Shown: positions 45,731 to 55,399, counted from the stretch's first letter. The stretch is DNA of 64,000 bases from Veillonella sp. T11011-6 (GCF_002959755.1 NZ_PPCW01000001.1:744001-808000), one strand, 5' to 3'. A program made the numbers and translations. Notes: generated by a model not told the origin, from the sequence alone.

Positions 45731-46588
45731 TTACTTTACAAACATGGTGCCAAGACCTTCATCAGTCAATAGCTCAATAAGAATAGCATGTGGGATTTCA
45801 CCATTGATGATAAATACCTTTTGAGCTCCTGATTTAATGGCCTCTAAACAGCAATCCACTTTTGGGATCATACCGCCAGCAATAATACCCTCTGCTTTTA
45901 ATTGATCCGCCTCTGCCATTGTAATCTTTGAAATTAAAGATTCCGGATCATGCACATCTTTTAGTACACCATCAATGTTAGTCATGGCCACCATTGTTTC
46001 CGCCTTAAGGGCACCGGCAATTTTTGCGGCTACCGTATCAGCATTAATATTATATGTCTTGCCATCAGACCCCATACCAATGGAAGAAATGACAGGAATA
46101 TAACCTCTACTGATAACGTCATCGATAATACTTGTATCAATCGTATCGATAGAACCTACATAACCAAGCTCATCATTTTGTTTATGAACTTGAATCATAT
46201 TACCATCCACACCACAGAGGCCAACAGCCTTACCACCAAGGTCTGTTAAATCTGCTACGAGACCTTTATTAACCTTACCGGCTAATACCATTTGTACTAC
46301 ATCCATTGTCGCTTCATCTGTGACACGCAAGCCATTTGCAAAATGAGATTCAATTTTCATAGCATCTAGTGTGCTATTAATAGCTGGACCACCGCCATGA
46401 ACGAGCACAACTTTTACCCCTACCAATTGAAGTAGCATTAAATCCTTCATAACGGATTTTTTTAATTCTTCATCAATCATAGCATTGCCGCCATATTTAA
46501 CGACAACATATTGATCTGTATATTGTTTAATATATGGAACGGCCGCAGTTAAGATATGCGCCCGCATTGCATTTGTTACGTCCTTCAT
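45731..46588 (-). CDS. argB: Acetylglutamate kinase
   Basis: 285-residue amino-acid kinase: VVKYGGNAMID, VLVHGGGPAINS and the NINADTVAAKIAGAL region are diagnostic. It phosphorylates N-acetylglutamate in arginine synthesis and is often feedback-inhibited by arginine. It follows argC by 10 nt with GAGAGG before the ATG. Confidence 0.96.
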   Translation of the reverse strand: MKDVTNAMRAHILTAAVPYIKQYTDQYVVVKYGGNAMIDEELKKSVMKDLMLLQLVGVKVVLVHGGGPAINSTLDAMKIESHFANGLRVTDEATMDVVQMVLAGKVNKGLVADLTDLGGKAVGLCGVDGNMIQVHKQNDELGYVGSIDTIDTSIIDDVISRGYIPVISSIGMGSDGKTYNINADTVAAKIAGALKAETMVAMTNIDGVLKDVHDPESLISKITMAEADQLKAEGIIAGGMIPKVDCCLEAIKSGAQKVFIINGEIPHAILIELLTDEGLGTMFVK

Positions 46589-46598
46589 AATTTCCTCT

Positions 46599-47549
46599 CT
46601 AACCTAGTGCTAGACCTGTATCCTCAGGCAAACCTAAAGCAATGTTCATACATTGAACGGCAGCACCAGATGCACCTTTGCCTAAATTATCGAAAATAGC
46701 ATGAACCATAATGCGTTCATCGTTGCCAGTCACATAGATTTTCATGCTATCTGTGTTACTCAATTGATTGGCATTTAACATGCCTGTATTACTGTTCTCA
46801 GTAAATGGTACGACAGTAATAATCGGGCTACCTTTATAAAAGTTTTCCAATGCCTGTTGCACTTTATCAATGCTTATTGGCTTTTGACATAAACGACTGT
46901 GAATGCCTACCGTTACTTCCATGCCGGAATAATAATCATCCACGATAGGAATAAAAATAGGCGCTTCACTTAGGTCACAAACATGTTGTACCTCCGGCAG
47001 ATGCTTATGTTTTTGACCAAGCCCATATTGACGTGGGGCGTAAAGGAAATAATCTTTAGGTTCACTTTCATATTGGCCAATCATCTTTTTACCACCACCG
47101 CTATAGCCTGTTAAGGATGTGATAGTGAAAGGATACTCTGTTGGTACAAGACCAGCTTTTACAAGAGGTGCAATACAAGCAATCATACCGCTCGCATGAC
47201 AGCCAGGGTTAGCAATATGTTTTTCAGTAGCAATGGCTGTTTTATAATCCGCACCGAGCTCTGGGAACCCATAGGCCCAATCATCAGCCGTTCTAAAGGC
47301 AGTCGATGTATCAATGACCTTACATGGTAATTCACCGATAGCGGCCATGATTTCTTTAGATGCCGCATCAGGCAAGCAGAGAAATACAATATCGGCCTCT
47401 TTAACGACCTCTTTTATAGCCTCTACGTTTTTACGATCCTCATCAGCTGTAGCCAATAATTCTATATCTTTTCTATCAGATAACCGTTCATGAATTCTTA
47501 AACCTGTTGTACCTTCATGACCAACAATAAATACTTTATAGGGTGCCAT
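46599..47549 (-). CDS. argC: N-acetyl-gamma-glutamyl-phosphate reductase, type 2
   Basis: 316 residues from the ATG at 47549 behind GAGG. The short (type 2) form of ArgC: VFIVGHEGTTGLRIHERL for NADP, catalytic cysteine in IANPGCHASG, LTGYSGGGKKM and KHLPEVQHV. It reduces acetylglutamyl phosphate to the semialdehyde. A hairpin (CTATTTATA at 47586, TATAAATAG at 47610) lies in the gap after argF. Confidence 0.92.
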   Translation of the reverse strand: MAPYKVFIVGHEGTTGLRIHERLSDRKDIELLATADEDRKNVEAIKEVVKEADIVFLCLPDAASKEIMAAIGELPCKVIDTSTAFRTADDWAYGFPELGADYKTAIATEKHIANPGCHASGMIACIAPLVKAGLVPTEYPFTITSLTGYSGGGKKMIGQYESEPKDYFLYAPRQYGLGQKHKHLPEVQHVCDLSEAPIFIPIVDDYYSGMEVTVGIHSRLCQKPISIDKVQQALENFYKGSPIITVVPFTENSNTGMLNANQLSNTDSMKIYVTGNDERIMVHAIFDNLGKGASGAAVQCMNIALGLPEDTGLALG

Positions 47550-47659
47550 AGTAAACCTCAATTCTCACCTATTGGTGACTCATATCTATTTATATAGCCT
47601 CACAGCCGCTATAAATAGGAAACAAACTATACGATTCATCACCTTCTAGGGAGATGAAA

Positions 47660-48670
47660 TTATTTTAATGGATAATCGCTAAAGGTAGCAACCATAACTG
47701 CTTTAATGGTATGAAGACGATTTTCTGCTTCTTGGAATGCTAAGGAGTTTGGACCTTCGAATACCTCTTCCGTTACCTCGATACCATTCATGCCGAACCG
47801 TTCAAAGATATCTTTACCTACTTGTGTTTCTGTATTATGGAACGCTGGCAAGCAGTGACAGAATTTAGTATTTGGATTACCTGTTAATGCCATCATTTCT
47901 GCATTAACTTGGAATGGTTTAAAGGTATTGATACGTTCTTCCCACATATCGTATGTATCCCCCATGGTTACCCATACGCCTGTGTAAATAACATCTAAAC
48001 CTTTAACACCTTCAGCTACATCGTCTGTACATGTAATAGTAGCTCCTGTTTCTTTCGCCACTTTTAAACATTCTTCATAAAATGGACCTGCTGGCCAATA
48101 TTGTTTAGGACCGATAAGTCTAAAATCCATCCCCATTTTAACGGCACCACTCATCAATGCGTTACACATATTAGATTGACCATGACCCACATAAGCGAAG
48201 GAAATTTCATTTAATGGTTTGTTGATATTCTCTTGTAAGGTTAAGAAATTAGCTAATGTTTGTGTAGGGTGATCCATATCGGTAAGACCATTCCAAATTG
48301 GCACGCCAGAGTATTCTGCCAATGTATCGACGTCTTCTTGGTCAAAGCCTCTAAACTCGATAGCATCATACATTGAGCCAAGCACACGAGCCGTATCCTT
48401 CAAGGATTCTTTCTTATTCATTTGAGAACCTGTAGGTCCAAGATATGTGGTATGAGCACCTTGGTCAGCGGCGCCTACTTCAAAGGCACAACGTGTCCGT
48501 GTGGAATCCTTTTCGAAGATAAGGACAAAATTTTTGCCTTCTAGTGTTTTAATTTCTTTTCCCGCTTTTTTATCTGCTTTCAATTTTGCCGCTAAGTCCA
48601 AGAAATATTTAATTTCTTCTGGCGTGTATTGAAGCATTGTTTTAAATGATGTATGTTGTAAACTTTTCAT
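47660..48670 (-). CDS. argF: Ornithine carbamoyltransferase
   Basis: 336 residues. Carbamoyl-phosphate loop [18 protein letters not shown], and the ornithine-loop [10 protein letters not shown] are all present. It makes citrulline; anabolic direction is implied by the arginine genes. It follows an M20 amidohydrolase by 19 nt behind AGAGG. Confidence 0.96.
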   Translation of the reverse strand: MKSLQHTSFKTMLQYTPEEIKYFLDLAAKLKADKKAGKEIKTLEGKNFVLIFEKDSTRTRCAFEVGAADQGAHTTYLGPTGSQMNKKESLKDTARVLGSMYDAIEFRGFDQEDVDTLAEYSGVPIWNGLTDMDHPTQTLANFLTLQENINKPLNEISFAYVGHGQSNMCNALMSGAVKMGMDFRLIGPKQYWPAGPFYEECLKVAKETGATITCTDDVAEGVKGLDVIYTGVWVTMGDTYDMWEERINTFKPFQVNAEMMALTGNPNTKFCHCLPAFHNTETQVGKDIFERFGMNGIEVTEEVFEGPNSLAFQEAENRLHTIKAVMVATFSDYPLK

Positions 48671-48689
48671 GATAACCTCTTATTTCAAA

Positions 48690-49877
48690 CTACTTTTTTT
48701 CTTGCAAAAATTCGGCGGCAATAGCAGCCATCATTGTTATACCAGGTTCCAGAATGCTTTCATCAATGGTGAAAGCCTCATTATGCAAGGCCGGATTACC
48801 TTCAAATCCAGTACCTAACCATAGGAAAGCACCTTTTATTTTATGAAGATACGCAGAGAAGTCCTCTGCTGCCATAGAAGGAAATTCAGGATGAACCACC
48901 GCTTGTTTGCCAAGATATTTTTCTACAATAGATGTGGCATAATCGATGGCATCTGGATCATTGATAGTTGCGCCATGACCGCGTTTATAATCTAGAACAC
49001 TTTCCGTTTTAAACATCATGTCGATAGCTTGTAAACTTTCACCAAGACGTCGTTCTATATAATCCCGTTTTGCTGGTTCATAAGTACGACAAGTACCTTC
49101 TAGATATACATCGCCACAGCCTACATTGTATCTGTCGCCCCCCTTGATAACACCGATGGTACATACTAGATTTTCCATTGGATTCGTTTCACGAGCCACA
49201 ATAGATTCTACGTTTACAATCCAGTTTGCGGCTGCTACGATGGCATCTACCCCATTATGAGGCTCCGCTCCATGGGTCGATTTCCCTTTAATATGGACGA
49301 GGAAGTGATCCGATGCAGCCATCAAATTACCTTTTTTTAGACCTACCGTACCAACCGGTAATTGTGGCCATACATGAAGGCCATATATTTCATCTACATC
49401 ATCAAGAATGCCGCTATCTACAATACCTTGTGCACCTGGGAATAATGCTTCCTCTTCGGAAGGCTGGAATACGAGCTTTACGGTGCCATGCAATTGGTCT
49501 TTAATAGACTGTAAAATGGCTGCTGCACCAAGCAAAATCGCTATGTGGCTATCGTGTCCACAAGCGTGCATAACACCTTTATTTTGGGAGGCAAATGGTA
49601 AACCTGTTTCCTCATGAATGGGTAATGCATCTATATCGGCACGCAATGCAATAACAGGACCTGTATGAGCTCCTTCGATCTTGCCGATTACCGCATAATC
49701 AGAAATATCATTTACAAAAGGAATCCCTAGTTCGTTGAGAACCTTTTGAATAAATAAAGACGTATTTTGCTCTTCACCAGATAACTCTGGATGACTATGA
49801 ATATGTCGACGCCATTCTACAACTTGTTCTTTATATTGTGCGGCATATTTCTTGATCAAATCTTGTAATGTATTCAT
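48690..49877 (-). CDS. M20D amidohydrolase leading the arginine operon
   Basis: 395 residues from the ATG at 49877 behind AAGGAG. Metal motifs RADIDALPIHE, MHACGHDSHIA and QPSEEEALFPGAQG; family as the gene at 42858 but diverged. As the first gene before argF it might supply deacetylated ornithine (an ArgE-like role), because no argE or argJ is visible in the window. This is inference from context. Confidence 0.87.
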   Translation of the reverse strand: MNTLQDLIKKYAAQYKEQVVEWRRHIHSHPELSGEEQNTSLFIQKVLNELGIPFVNDISDYAVIGKIEGAHTGPVIALRADIDALPIHEETGLPFASQNKGVMHACGHDSHIAILLGAAAILQSIKDQLHGTVKLVFQPSEEEALFPGAQGIVDSGILDDVDEIYGLHVWPQLPVGTVGLKKGNLMAASDHFLVHIKGKSTHGAEPHNGVDAIVAAANWIVNVESIVARETNPMENLVCTIGVIKGGDRYNVGCGDVYLEGTCRTYEPAKRDYIERRLGESLQAIDMMFKTESVLDYKRGHGATINDPDAIDYATSIVEKYLGKQAVVHPEFPSMAAEDFSAYLHKIKGAFLWLGTGFEGNPALHNEAFTIDESILEPGITMMAAIAAEFLQEKK

Positions 49878-49902
49878 TACTCTATCTCCTTTATACACTA
49901 TA

Positions 49903-49977
49903 TGTATATTTTATACATTATTATCGTATTTTTATAACTTATGTACGTATTATAATACTATCAGTCGTTTTATTCAA
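49903..49977 (-). promoter_or_regulatory. Promoter and palindrome of the arginine operon
   Basis: Minus strand TTGAAT (49972-49977), 17-bp spacer, TATAAT (49949-49954). In the leader TGTATA-TTT-TATACA (49903-49917) is a perfect palindrome of arginine-repressor-box size, a candidate operator. Confidence 0.6.
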
Positions 49978-50161
49978 GTTTTATACAAATTTTCTGTATT
50001 TTTATTTGTTATGCTATGAATTAATTTTTATCATAGTCCTTAGAACTGTAATTTACATGAACTTAATTTAGCATATAAAATATCTAATAAATATATAATT
50101 ATCATTTATATGTTTACCTATTTAAACTATAAATGAGAGAAAACTATTTGTATAAACACAC
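49978..50161. other. Intergenic spacer upstream of the arginine promoter
   Basis: AT-rich, with an ATACA-N7-TGTAT dyad near 49982-49998; no gene seen. Confidence 0.5.
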
Positions 50162-50193
50162 AAAAAAGACACCTTCCAAGGAAGGTGTCTTTT
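50162..50193 (-). terminator. Terminator of the phosphatase gene
   Basis: AAAAGACACCTTCC pairs with GGAAGGTGTCTTTT around a tiny loop; strong on both strands. Confidence 0.9.
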
Positions 50194-50221
50194 GCTTATA
50201 TATTCTTATATTCTTGTGCTT

Positions 50222-51544
50222 CTATTTCTCTATAACCGACTCATCTAGCTGTGTACCGTCTGATAAGAAAGCTTTTACTATTAATTTATTCGGTATAACA
50301 GTCATCGTCATATAGTTATTCTTATCTCGATCTGGTGCCACATATACATCTAAAGGATGTTCTTTCCACTTAGGGCGACGAGCATCTCCGGCAATACCAG
50401 TCAGAATATATAATGGTCCCGAAGCATCTCGATCAAAGTTACGTACATGCCCTCTATTACGATAAGAATGTAAATGAGCTGACAACACTAAATCTACATT
50501 AAACTCATCAAAGATAGGCATAAACAATACGCCCTCTTCGTTGAATCCTACATCACGACTTGCGCCAGGGCGGTCAAAGGCATATTGGAATGGATCCCGA
50601 TGCATGAGAACCACGGTCCACTTTTTAGTATTAGCTGCTAAATCTTGGCGTAGCCACTGAATCTGTACATCGTATAAATCAGGATGATGCGTATCATGGT
50701 TATCCTCATGATTGCTTTCATATAACATTGTATCTAATACAACGTAATGAACATCACCGAAGTCATAGGAATAATAACGACGATTAAAAATTTCATTTCC
50801 ATTAGGCGGTACTGCGAAGTAATTCAAATACGCATAAGGCTCACGCATTTTCCAATCTAATGTATACATCTCATGGTTGCCTAAGGTCGTTGCTAACGGC
50901 ACATTAGCACTCAACGGTCTAATAGAATTTAACCAAGTACGCCATTGATAGTCTTGTTCCCCATTATCTACAAGGTCACCCATACTAATATACAGGACTG
51001 TCCTTGGATTGCGATGTGCTGAGTCCTTTACAATCTCTTCCCATTGAGAATAATCCCCCGACTGAGAGTCTGGATATATGAGCACATCATAGACACTAGC
51101 ACCAGCCGTTTCCAGGGAGTACCAATCACTACGGCGATCACTGCCATACCCAACGCGATATTCATATTTAGTATTAGGTGTTAACCCTGTCAAAGTGCCC
51201 TCATGAATATAGGTGGTACTGCCGTCATCAGTAAAAACTTTATCCGTTGCCCCTATCGATTGAGTATTTTCAGAACCTGTAAAACGATACTCTATTACCG
51301 CATCAGCTTCGCTGCTATCTGATTGCCACATAATAGTACGACTCGTGCTGTTATCTTGAGCTACAATTTGTCGAATGTAACGGCCTTCAGAATTAAGGAG
51401 CGGTTTTATCTCTTGACCACTCACAACAGCTGCAGTCCGAGCAATTCGACTGTATATAGTATCCCTATATACATAGCTACCTACAGTAGCACCAACCACG
51501 GTAATAATAGCTAGTAAGGAAATAATTAATCTTTTTTTGTTCAT
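50222..51544 (-). CDS. Membrane-anchored purple-acid-phosphatase-like metallophosphoesterase
   Basis: 440 residues. N-terminal signal anchor (LIISLLAIITVVGATVGSYV), a fibronectin-like purple acid phosphatase N-domain (about 55-150, with SRTIMWQSDSSEADAVIEY), then a calcineurin-like phosphatase domain: MGDLVDNG, LGNHEMY, VVLMHRDPF and SAHLHSYRNRG. The first metal motif is IYPDSQSGDY where a GD-type motif is usual. It acts outside the inner membrane on phosphomonoesters. It lies 3' of a small hypothetical gene and carbonic anhydrase. Confidence 0.87.
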   Translation of the reverse strand: MNKKRLIISLLAIITVVGATVGSYVYRDTIYSRIARTAAVVSGQEIKPLLNSEGRYIRQIVAQDNSTSRTIMWQSDSSEADAVIEYRFTGSENTQSIGATDKVFTDDGSTTYIHEGTLTGLTPNTKYEYRVGYGSDRRSDWYSLETAGASVYDVLIYPDSQSGDYSQWEEIVKDSAHRNPRTVLYISMGDLVDNGEQDYQWRTWLNSIRPLSANVPLATTLGNHEMYTLDWKMREPYAYLNYFAVPPNGNEIFNRRYYSYDFGDVHYVVLDTMLYESNHEDNHDTHHPDLYDVQIQWLRQDLAANTKKWTVVLMHRDPFQYAFDRPGASRDVGFNEEGVLFMPIFDEFNVDLVLSAHLHSYRNRGHVRNFDRDASGPLYILTGIAGDARRPKWKEHPLDVYVAPDRDKNNYMTMTVIPNKLIVKAFLSDGTQLDESVIEK

Positions 51545-51580
51545 ATAATTCCTTTATTAACTAAACTATTTGACTAATAT

Positions 51581-51865
51581 TTAATAAGTAGTAGCACCCC
51601 AAAATCGACTAAATTCCGTCCAAATAATTTCCGTATCAACTTGAGATAATTCAACCTGTAGTCTGTATGTTATGCCAACTTTGCAGCGTTTTTTTAACCC
51701 CTTTTCATCAGCACTACAAACCTTAGTGGAGCCTTTATCAAAAGACCATTCTAGGTCATCTAACGATTGAACTTGGGTAGAAATAAGATTTTTAAAATTT
51801 GAAAAGTCCTCAAGAAAATGCTTACACGCTACCTCGAATATATCCAATCTATCTACATTGCTCAA
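51581..51865 (-). CDS. Hypothetical 94-residue protein
   Basis: The only in-frame start is a TTG at 51865 with GAGG 9 nt before it. Soluble, mixed alpha/beta sequence with two cysteines in VCSADEKGLKKRCKVGITYR and a WTEFSRFWGA end. No family recognised. It lies 31 bp after the carbonic anhydrase gene and 36 bp before the phosphatase gene, so it is probably in one transcript with both. Confidence 0.6.
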   Translation of the reverse strand: MSNVDRLDIFEVACKHFLEDFSNFKNLISTQVQSLDDLEWSFDKGSTKVCSADEKGLKKRCKVGITYRLQVELSQVDTEIIWTEFSRFWGATTY

Positions 51866-51896
51866 TTCACAATACCTCTATCAAAAGATTTATCTA

Positions 51897-52484
51897 TTAT
51901 TTTTCGTAATATTGTTTCATTTGTGTATAGCCATTAACGATGACTTCAATTTCACCTGTTCTAGGATGGAAGATAAGACCGTGAATAGGTACGTCTTTCG
52001 GAATCAAAGGATTCATACGCAATTCGTCTACTGTGTCTTCTACATTTTCAGCAGGGTGTGTAAATCCATCTGCCCAGCGTTCCATTTCTTTACGGACCAT
52101 ATGAATCGCTTCTGGTGCAATACCACGAGCCAACATTTTTTCTGTTAAATCTTTTGCCGTAGTTTTTGCCATACCACATTCGTGGTGACCAATGATAAAG
52201 ATTTCGTTAACGCCTAGCTCATAAATACAAACAAGTAAACTACGTACAACGCCATCAAAGGGACCTGTAATACAGTTCCCTGCAGTCTTTACAATTTTCG
52301 CTTCACCGCGGCCAATATCCATGGAATCTTCTAAGAAGTTAACAAGACGTGTATCCATGCATGTAACGATTGCCATTTCACGACTAGGCATCTTACTGCA
52401 TTTAGTATCTGTTTCTACATAACCTGTATTTTGATCTTCTACATATTCTCTATTATGGGCTAAAATATCATCTAATAAACTCAT
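51897..52484 (-). CDS. Beta-class carbonic anhydrase
   Basis: 195 residues from the ATG at 52484 behind GGAGG. Zinc motifs CMDTR (C42, D44, R46) and GHHECGM (H and C near 100-103) are intact. It interconverts CO2 and bicarbonate, useful for carboxylation reactions in this CO2-requiring metabolism. The ilvBN terminator ends about 12 bp before its ribosome site, leaving almost no room for a promoter. Confidence 0.92.
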   Translation of the reverse strand: MSLLDDILAHNREYVEDQNTGYVETDTKCSKMPSREMAIVTCMDTRLVNFLEDSMDIGRGEAKIVKTAGNCITGPFDGVVRSLLVCIYELGVNEIFIIGHHECGMAKTTAKDLTEKMLARGIAPEAIHMVRKEMERWADGFTHPAENVEDTVDELRMNPLIPKDVPIHGLIFHPRTGEIEVIVNGYTQMKQYYEK

Positions 52485-52498
52485 AGTACCTCCTATAT

Positions 52499-52525
52499 AA
52501 AAAAACCTTGGCATACAACCAAGGT
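52499..52525 (-). terminator. Terminator of ilvBN overlapping the carbonic anhydrase leader
   Basis: ACCTTGG/CCAAGGT 7-bp stem, 7-nt loop, then seven T on the minus strand, immediately before the next ribosome site. Confidence 0.85.
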
Positions 52526-52646
52526 CTCTATATCAATAATGGTCGATATAAATATTATATCATATTCAGTTGTACCCATTCTAAATCACTACCAGTTTTA
52601 GATCATTATCCTCCAAAAATAGATTTAGAATAATTAGAGTTAAAAC

Positions 52647-53159
52647 TTATTTATCAGGTGTAGATAGTGCTTCGATAGCAACGCTACCACCGCGTACAAC
52701 TTCAATACGATTAACAAACATATCTTTAAATAGAGCAATCATGTCGTTATTTTTAGATACTGTTTTTACACATTGTACGAGAACAGATTTGCGGTTATAA
52801 TCGACTACTAACAAGTCAAAGGTTTGAGCAATGCGGAAGATTTCTTGTTTATCTGCTTCTTTGCAGCTGTTGACCTTAATAAACAATAGTTCTTTCTTTG
52901 TAATCGGCATATCCGTAAAGTCGATAACCTTAATTACCTCTACACTACGATTAAGCTGTTTAATGATTTGTTCGTATGTCAAATCGTCGCATGTGAGCTC
53001 AATGGTCATACGAGACATGGTATGATCTTCTGTCTCCCCTACAGTCAATGTATCTAGGTTATAATTTTTACCTGCGAAGAGGCCTGAAATTTTAGCCAAT
53101 ACGCCGATTTGGTTTTCTACATACGCTGAAATACAGCGTTTTTCCATATGTAATTCCAT
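52647..53159 (-). CDS. ilvN: Acetolactate synthase small subunit
   Basis: 170 residues with an N-terminal ACT domain (YVENQIGVLAKISGLFAGKNYNL-like) and C-terminal ALS_ss_C domain. It regulates IlvB by branched-chain amino-acid binding. TAGGAGG precedes the ATG; gap to ilvB is 8 nt. Confidence 0.95.
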   Translation of the reverse strand: MELHMEKRCISAYVENQIGVLAKISGLFAGKNYNLDTLTVGETEDHTMSRMTIELTCDDLTYEQIIKQLNRSVEVIKVIDFTDMPITKKELLFIKVNSCKEADKQEIFRIAQTFDLLVVDYNRKSVLVQCVKTVSKNNDMIALFKDMFVNRIEVVRGGSVAIEALSTPDK

Positions 53160-53167
53160 AGCCCCTC

Positions 53168-54895
53168 CTATTTTTTATCCTTTAATAACATATCGCTTAA
53201 AGACTTGCCCGCTGGTACCATTGGCAAAACATTAAGTTCTGTAGGAATGATAAATTCAAGTAAGGTTGGTCCATCTTTGAAAGTATCTGCCAATTGGAAC
53301 CCTTTTTCGATATCCTCTACCTTCGTGATACGCATAGCTTTAGCACCATAAGCTTCTGCCAATTGTACAAAGTTTGGAACGTATTCAAACTCATCATTAT
53401 CGATCATATCACGTGTCACAATAGAGCTTTCATCCATCAACAAATTAGTACAAGCATATCGTTTGTCGTAGAACAATTGTTGCCATTGGCGTACATTACC
53501 AAGGAAGCCATTATTCAAAATGATGAGAGTTACTGGTAAACGGTAATGCATAGCTGTGGCAAATTCCTGGATATTCATTTGTACGCCACCATCACCACAG
53601 ATAGCAAATACTCGTTTATCAGGGTTGCCAATTTGAGCCCCTAACGCAGCTGGGAACCCATAGCCCATCGTTCCAAGGCCACCAGATGTCAACATTTGGT
53701 GTTGTCCTTTAATTTCGAGGAACTGAGTAGTCCACAATTGATTTTGTCCTACATCAGTAGCAACAATAGGTCGTGCATAGTGGTTATTAATATAATCAAT
53801 AACAATTTGAGGTGTTAAGCCCTCTTCACCAGCTTGTGTAACAGGGCGCTCAGCCTTAAGTTGTTGTAATTGCGCAGACCATTCACCAAGATCATGAGGT
53901 TCAATATATTCCAATAATTTTTCAATAGCTAATTTAGCATCTGCTACGATTGGAATATCTACCTTAATATTTTTAGAAATAGATGCTGCATCCACATCAA
54001 TATGGATAATCTTACAATTTTGTGCAAAGGTACTTAATTTGCCTGTAATACGATCGTTAAAGCGTGTACCAATAGAAATCATTACATCACAATCAGTGAG
54101 TGCCACATTCGGTGCATAGCCACCATGAATACCAATATTGCCGAGATATAAAGGATGTCGACTATCGATAGCACCTTTACCCATCAATGTAGTTACAACA
54201 GGAATGCCTGTTTTTTCTACTAGCTTCATCATGAGATCGTTAGCACCACTAATGCTAACGCCACCGCCTAATAAGAATAGTGGTCGTTTAGCCTTGCTGA
54301 TAATAGAGCATGCTTTTTTTACTTGTCCTACGTGAACTGTTGTATTTGGTTTATAGCCACGAATATTAACCTCTGTTGGATACTCATCAGAGCCCATAGC
54401 CTTTTGAATGTTTTTAGGAACATCCACCACTACAGGACCAGGACGACCAGTACGGGCAATATAAAAGGCTTCTTTCAAAATACGCCCTAGCTCTTTACGA
54501 TCACGAACGGTAACAGCATATTTACAGATATTACGCACAATACCAACCGTATCCACCTCTTGGAATGCGTCATTGCCCATGAGGCCCAAGTCTACTTGAC
54601 CTGTAATACAAACAAGGGGCACACTATCAGCGTATGCTGTAGCAATACCTGTCACAAGGTTTGTCGCACCTGGTCCAGAGGTTACCATGCACACCCCTAC
54701 TTTACCTGTACTGCGAGCATAACCATCTGCTGCATGAGCCAATGCTTGCTCATGACGTGGCAAAATTACTTTTACCTTATCTTGTTTATATAATTCATCC
54801 ATGATATCGATGGTTGCTGCCCCAGGATAGTTGAATAGTATATCTACCTGCTCCTCTTGAAGGGCCTTAACCACATATGCTGCGCCTGAAATCAT
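53168..54895 (-). CDS. ilvB: Acetolactate synthase large subunit
   Basis: 575 residues from the ATG at 54895 behind AAGGAGG; a 65-codon upstream extension has no support. TPP enzyme: NYPGAATIDIMDEL, catalytic glutamate in LPRHEQALAHAADGYAR, FAD-binding middle domain and TPP motif CGDGGVQMNIQEFATAM with NNGFLGNVRQ. It makes acetolactate from pyruvate for valine and leucine. No T-box or leader peptide was seen upstream. Confidence 0.96.
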   Translation of the reverse strand: MISGAAYVVKALQEEQVDILFNYPGAATIDIMDELYKQDKVKVILPRHEQALAHAADGYARSTGKVGVCMVTSGPGATNLVTGIATAYADSVPLVCITGQVDLGLMGNDAFQEVDTVGIVRNICKYAVTVRDRKELGRILKEAFYIARTGRPGPVVVDVPKNIQKAMGSDEYPTEVNIRGYKPNTTVHVGQVKKACSIISKAKRPLFLLGGGVSISGANDLMMKLVEKTGIPVVTTLMGKGAIDSRHPLYLGNIGIHGGYAPNVALTDCDVMISIGTRFNDRITGKLSTFAQNCKIIHIDVDAASISKNIKVDIPIVADAKLAIEKLLEYIEPHDLGEWSAQLQQLKAERPVTQAGEEGLTPQIVIDYINNHYARPIVATDVGQNQLWTTQFLEIKGQHQMLTSGGLGTMGYGFPAALGAQIGNPDKRVFAICGDGGVQMNIQEFATAMHYRLPVTLIILNNGFLGNVRQWQQLFYDKRYACTNLLMDESSIVTRDMIDNDEFEYVPNFVQLAEAYGAKAMRITKVEDIEKGFQLADTFKDGPTLLEFIIPTELNVLPMVPAGKSLSDMLLKDKK

Positions 54896-54965
54896 AGGTG
54901 CCTCCTTAACTATGTAAAAAATGCATATCGCATTCTCAATATTCTCATTCGATATATCCAAAAAA

Positions 54966-55028
54966 TTGAATATCTTATATAGATGTGTTATACTCAGTAG
55001 TGTACCACATGTTGTGGTACATGAGTAT
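54966..55028 (+). promoter_or_regulatory. Promoter and 39-bp operator palindrome of the CPYC gene
   Basis: TTGAAT (54966-54971), 17-bp spacer, TATACT (54989-54994). A nested palindrome runs from 54990 to 55028: outer arms ATACTCA/TGAGTAT, inner arms TGTACCAC/GTGGTACA, overlapping the -10 element. Confidence 0.65.
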
Positions 55029-55088
55029 GTAATAAATCTCAAATTATAGAAATATATATTAATTTTGTCTGGAAAGGACTGTAAAACC

Positions 55089-55367
55089 ATGAAAGAAATC
55101 TTAGGTTTCCACTTAAACGGTTGCCCTTATTGTGCAAATGCATTCCGTGCTATCGATGAACTTGTTGCAGAAAACCCTGCATATGCAGACATTCATATCA
55201 ACTGGGTTGAAGATCAAGACGCTCATGAGCTCTTCAAAACTCACCCTTATGAGTACTATCCAAACTTATGGTTCGACCTCGACAAACAATATGAGGCTCA
55301 ACCTGGTGAAAGCTATGACCAAACAAAAGCATTAATCAAAGCTGTATTGGACAAAGCAATCGCATAA
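55089..55367 (+). CDS. Thioredoxin/glutaredoxin-like CPYC protein
   Basis: 92 residues from the ATG at 55089 behind GGAAAGGA. The redox motif GCPYCANAFRAIDEL sits at the N-terminus of a glutaredoxin-like fold, with a YYPNLWFDLDKQ segment where a cis-proline loop would be. It may be a disulfide reductase or electron carrier. It has its own tightly palindromic promoter and terminator, suggesting stress-type regulation. Confidence 0.82.
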   Translation: MKEILGFHLNGCPYCANAFRAIDELVAENPAYADIHINWVEDQDAHELFKTHPYEYYPNLWFDLDKQYEAQPGESYDQTKALIKAVLDKAIA

Positions 55368-55399
55368 GATTATTACATGAAAACGTGATAAAACCATTA

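Noticed and set aside
54896-55088. T-box or leader-peptide attenuator of ilvB
   Set aside because: No T-box core and no run of branched-chain codons; the interval is filled by the palindromic promoter of the opposite gene.
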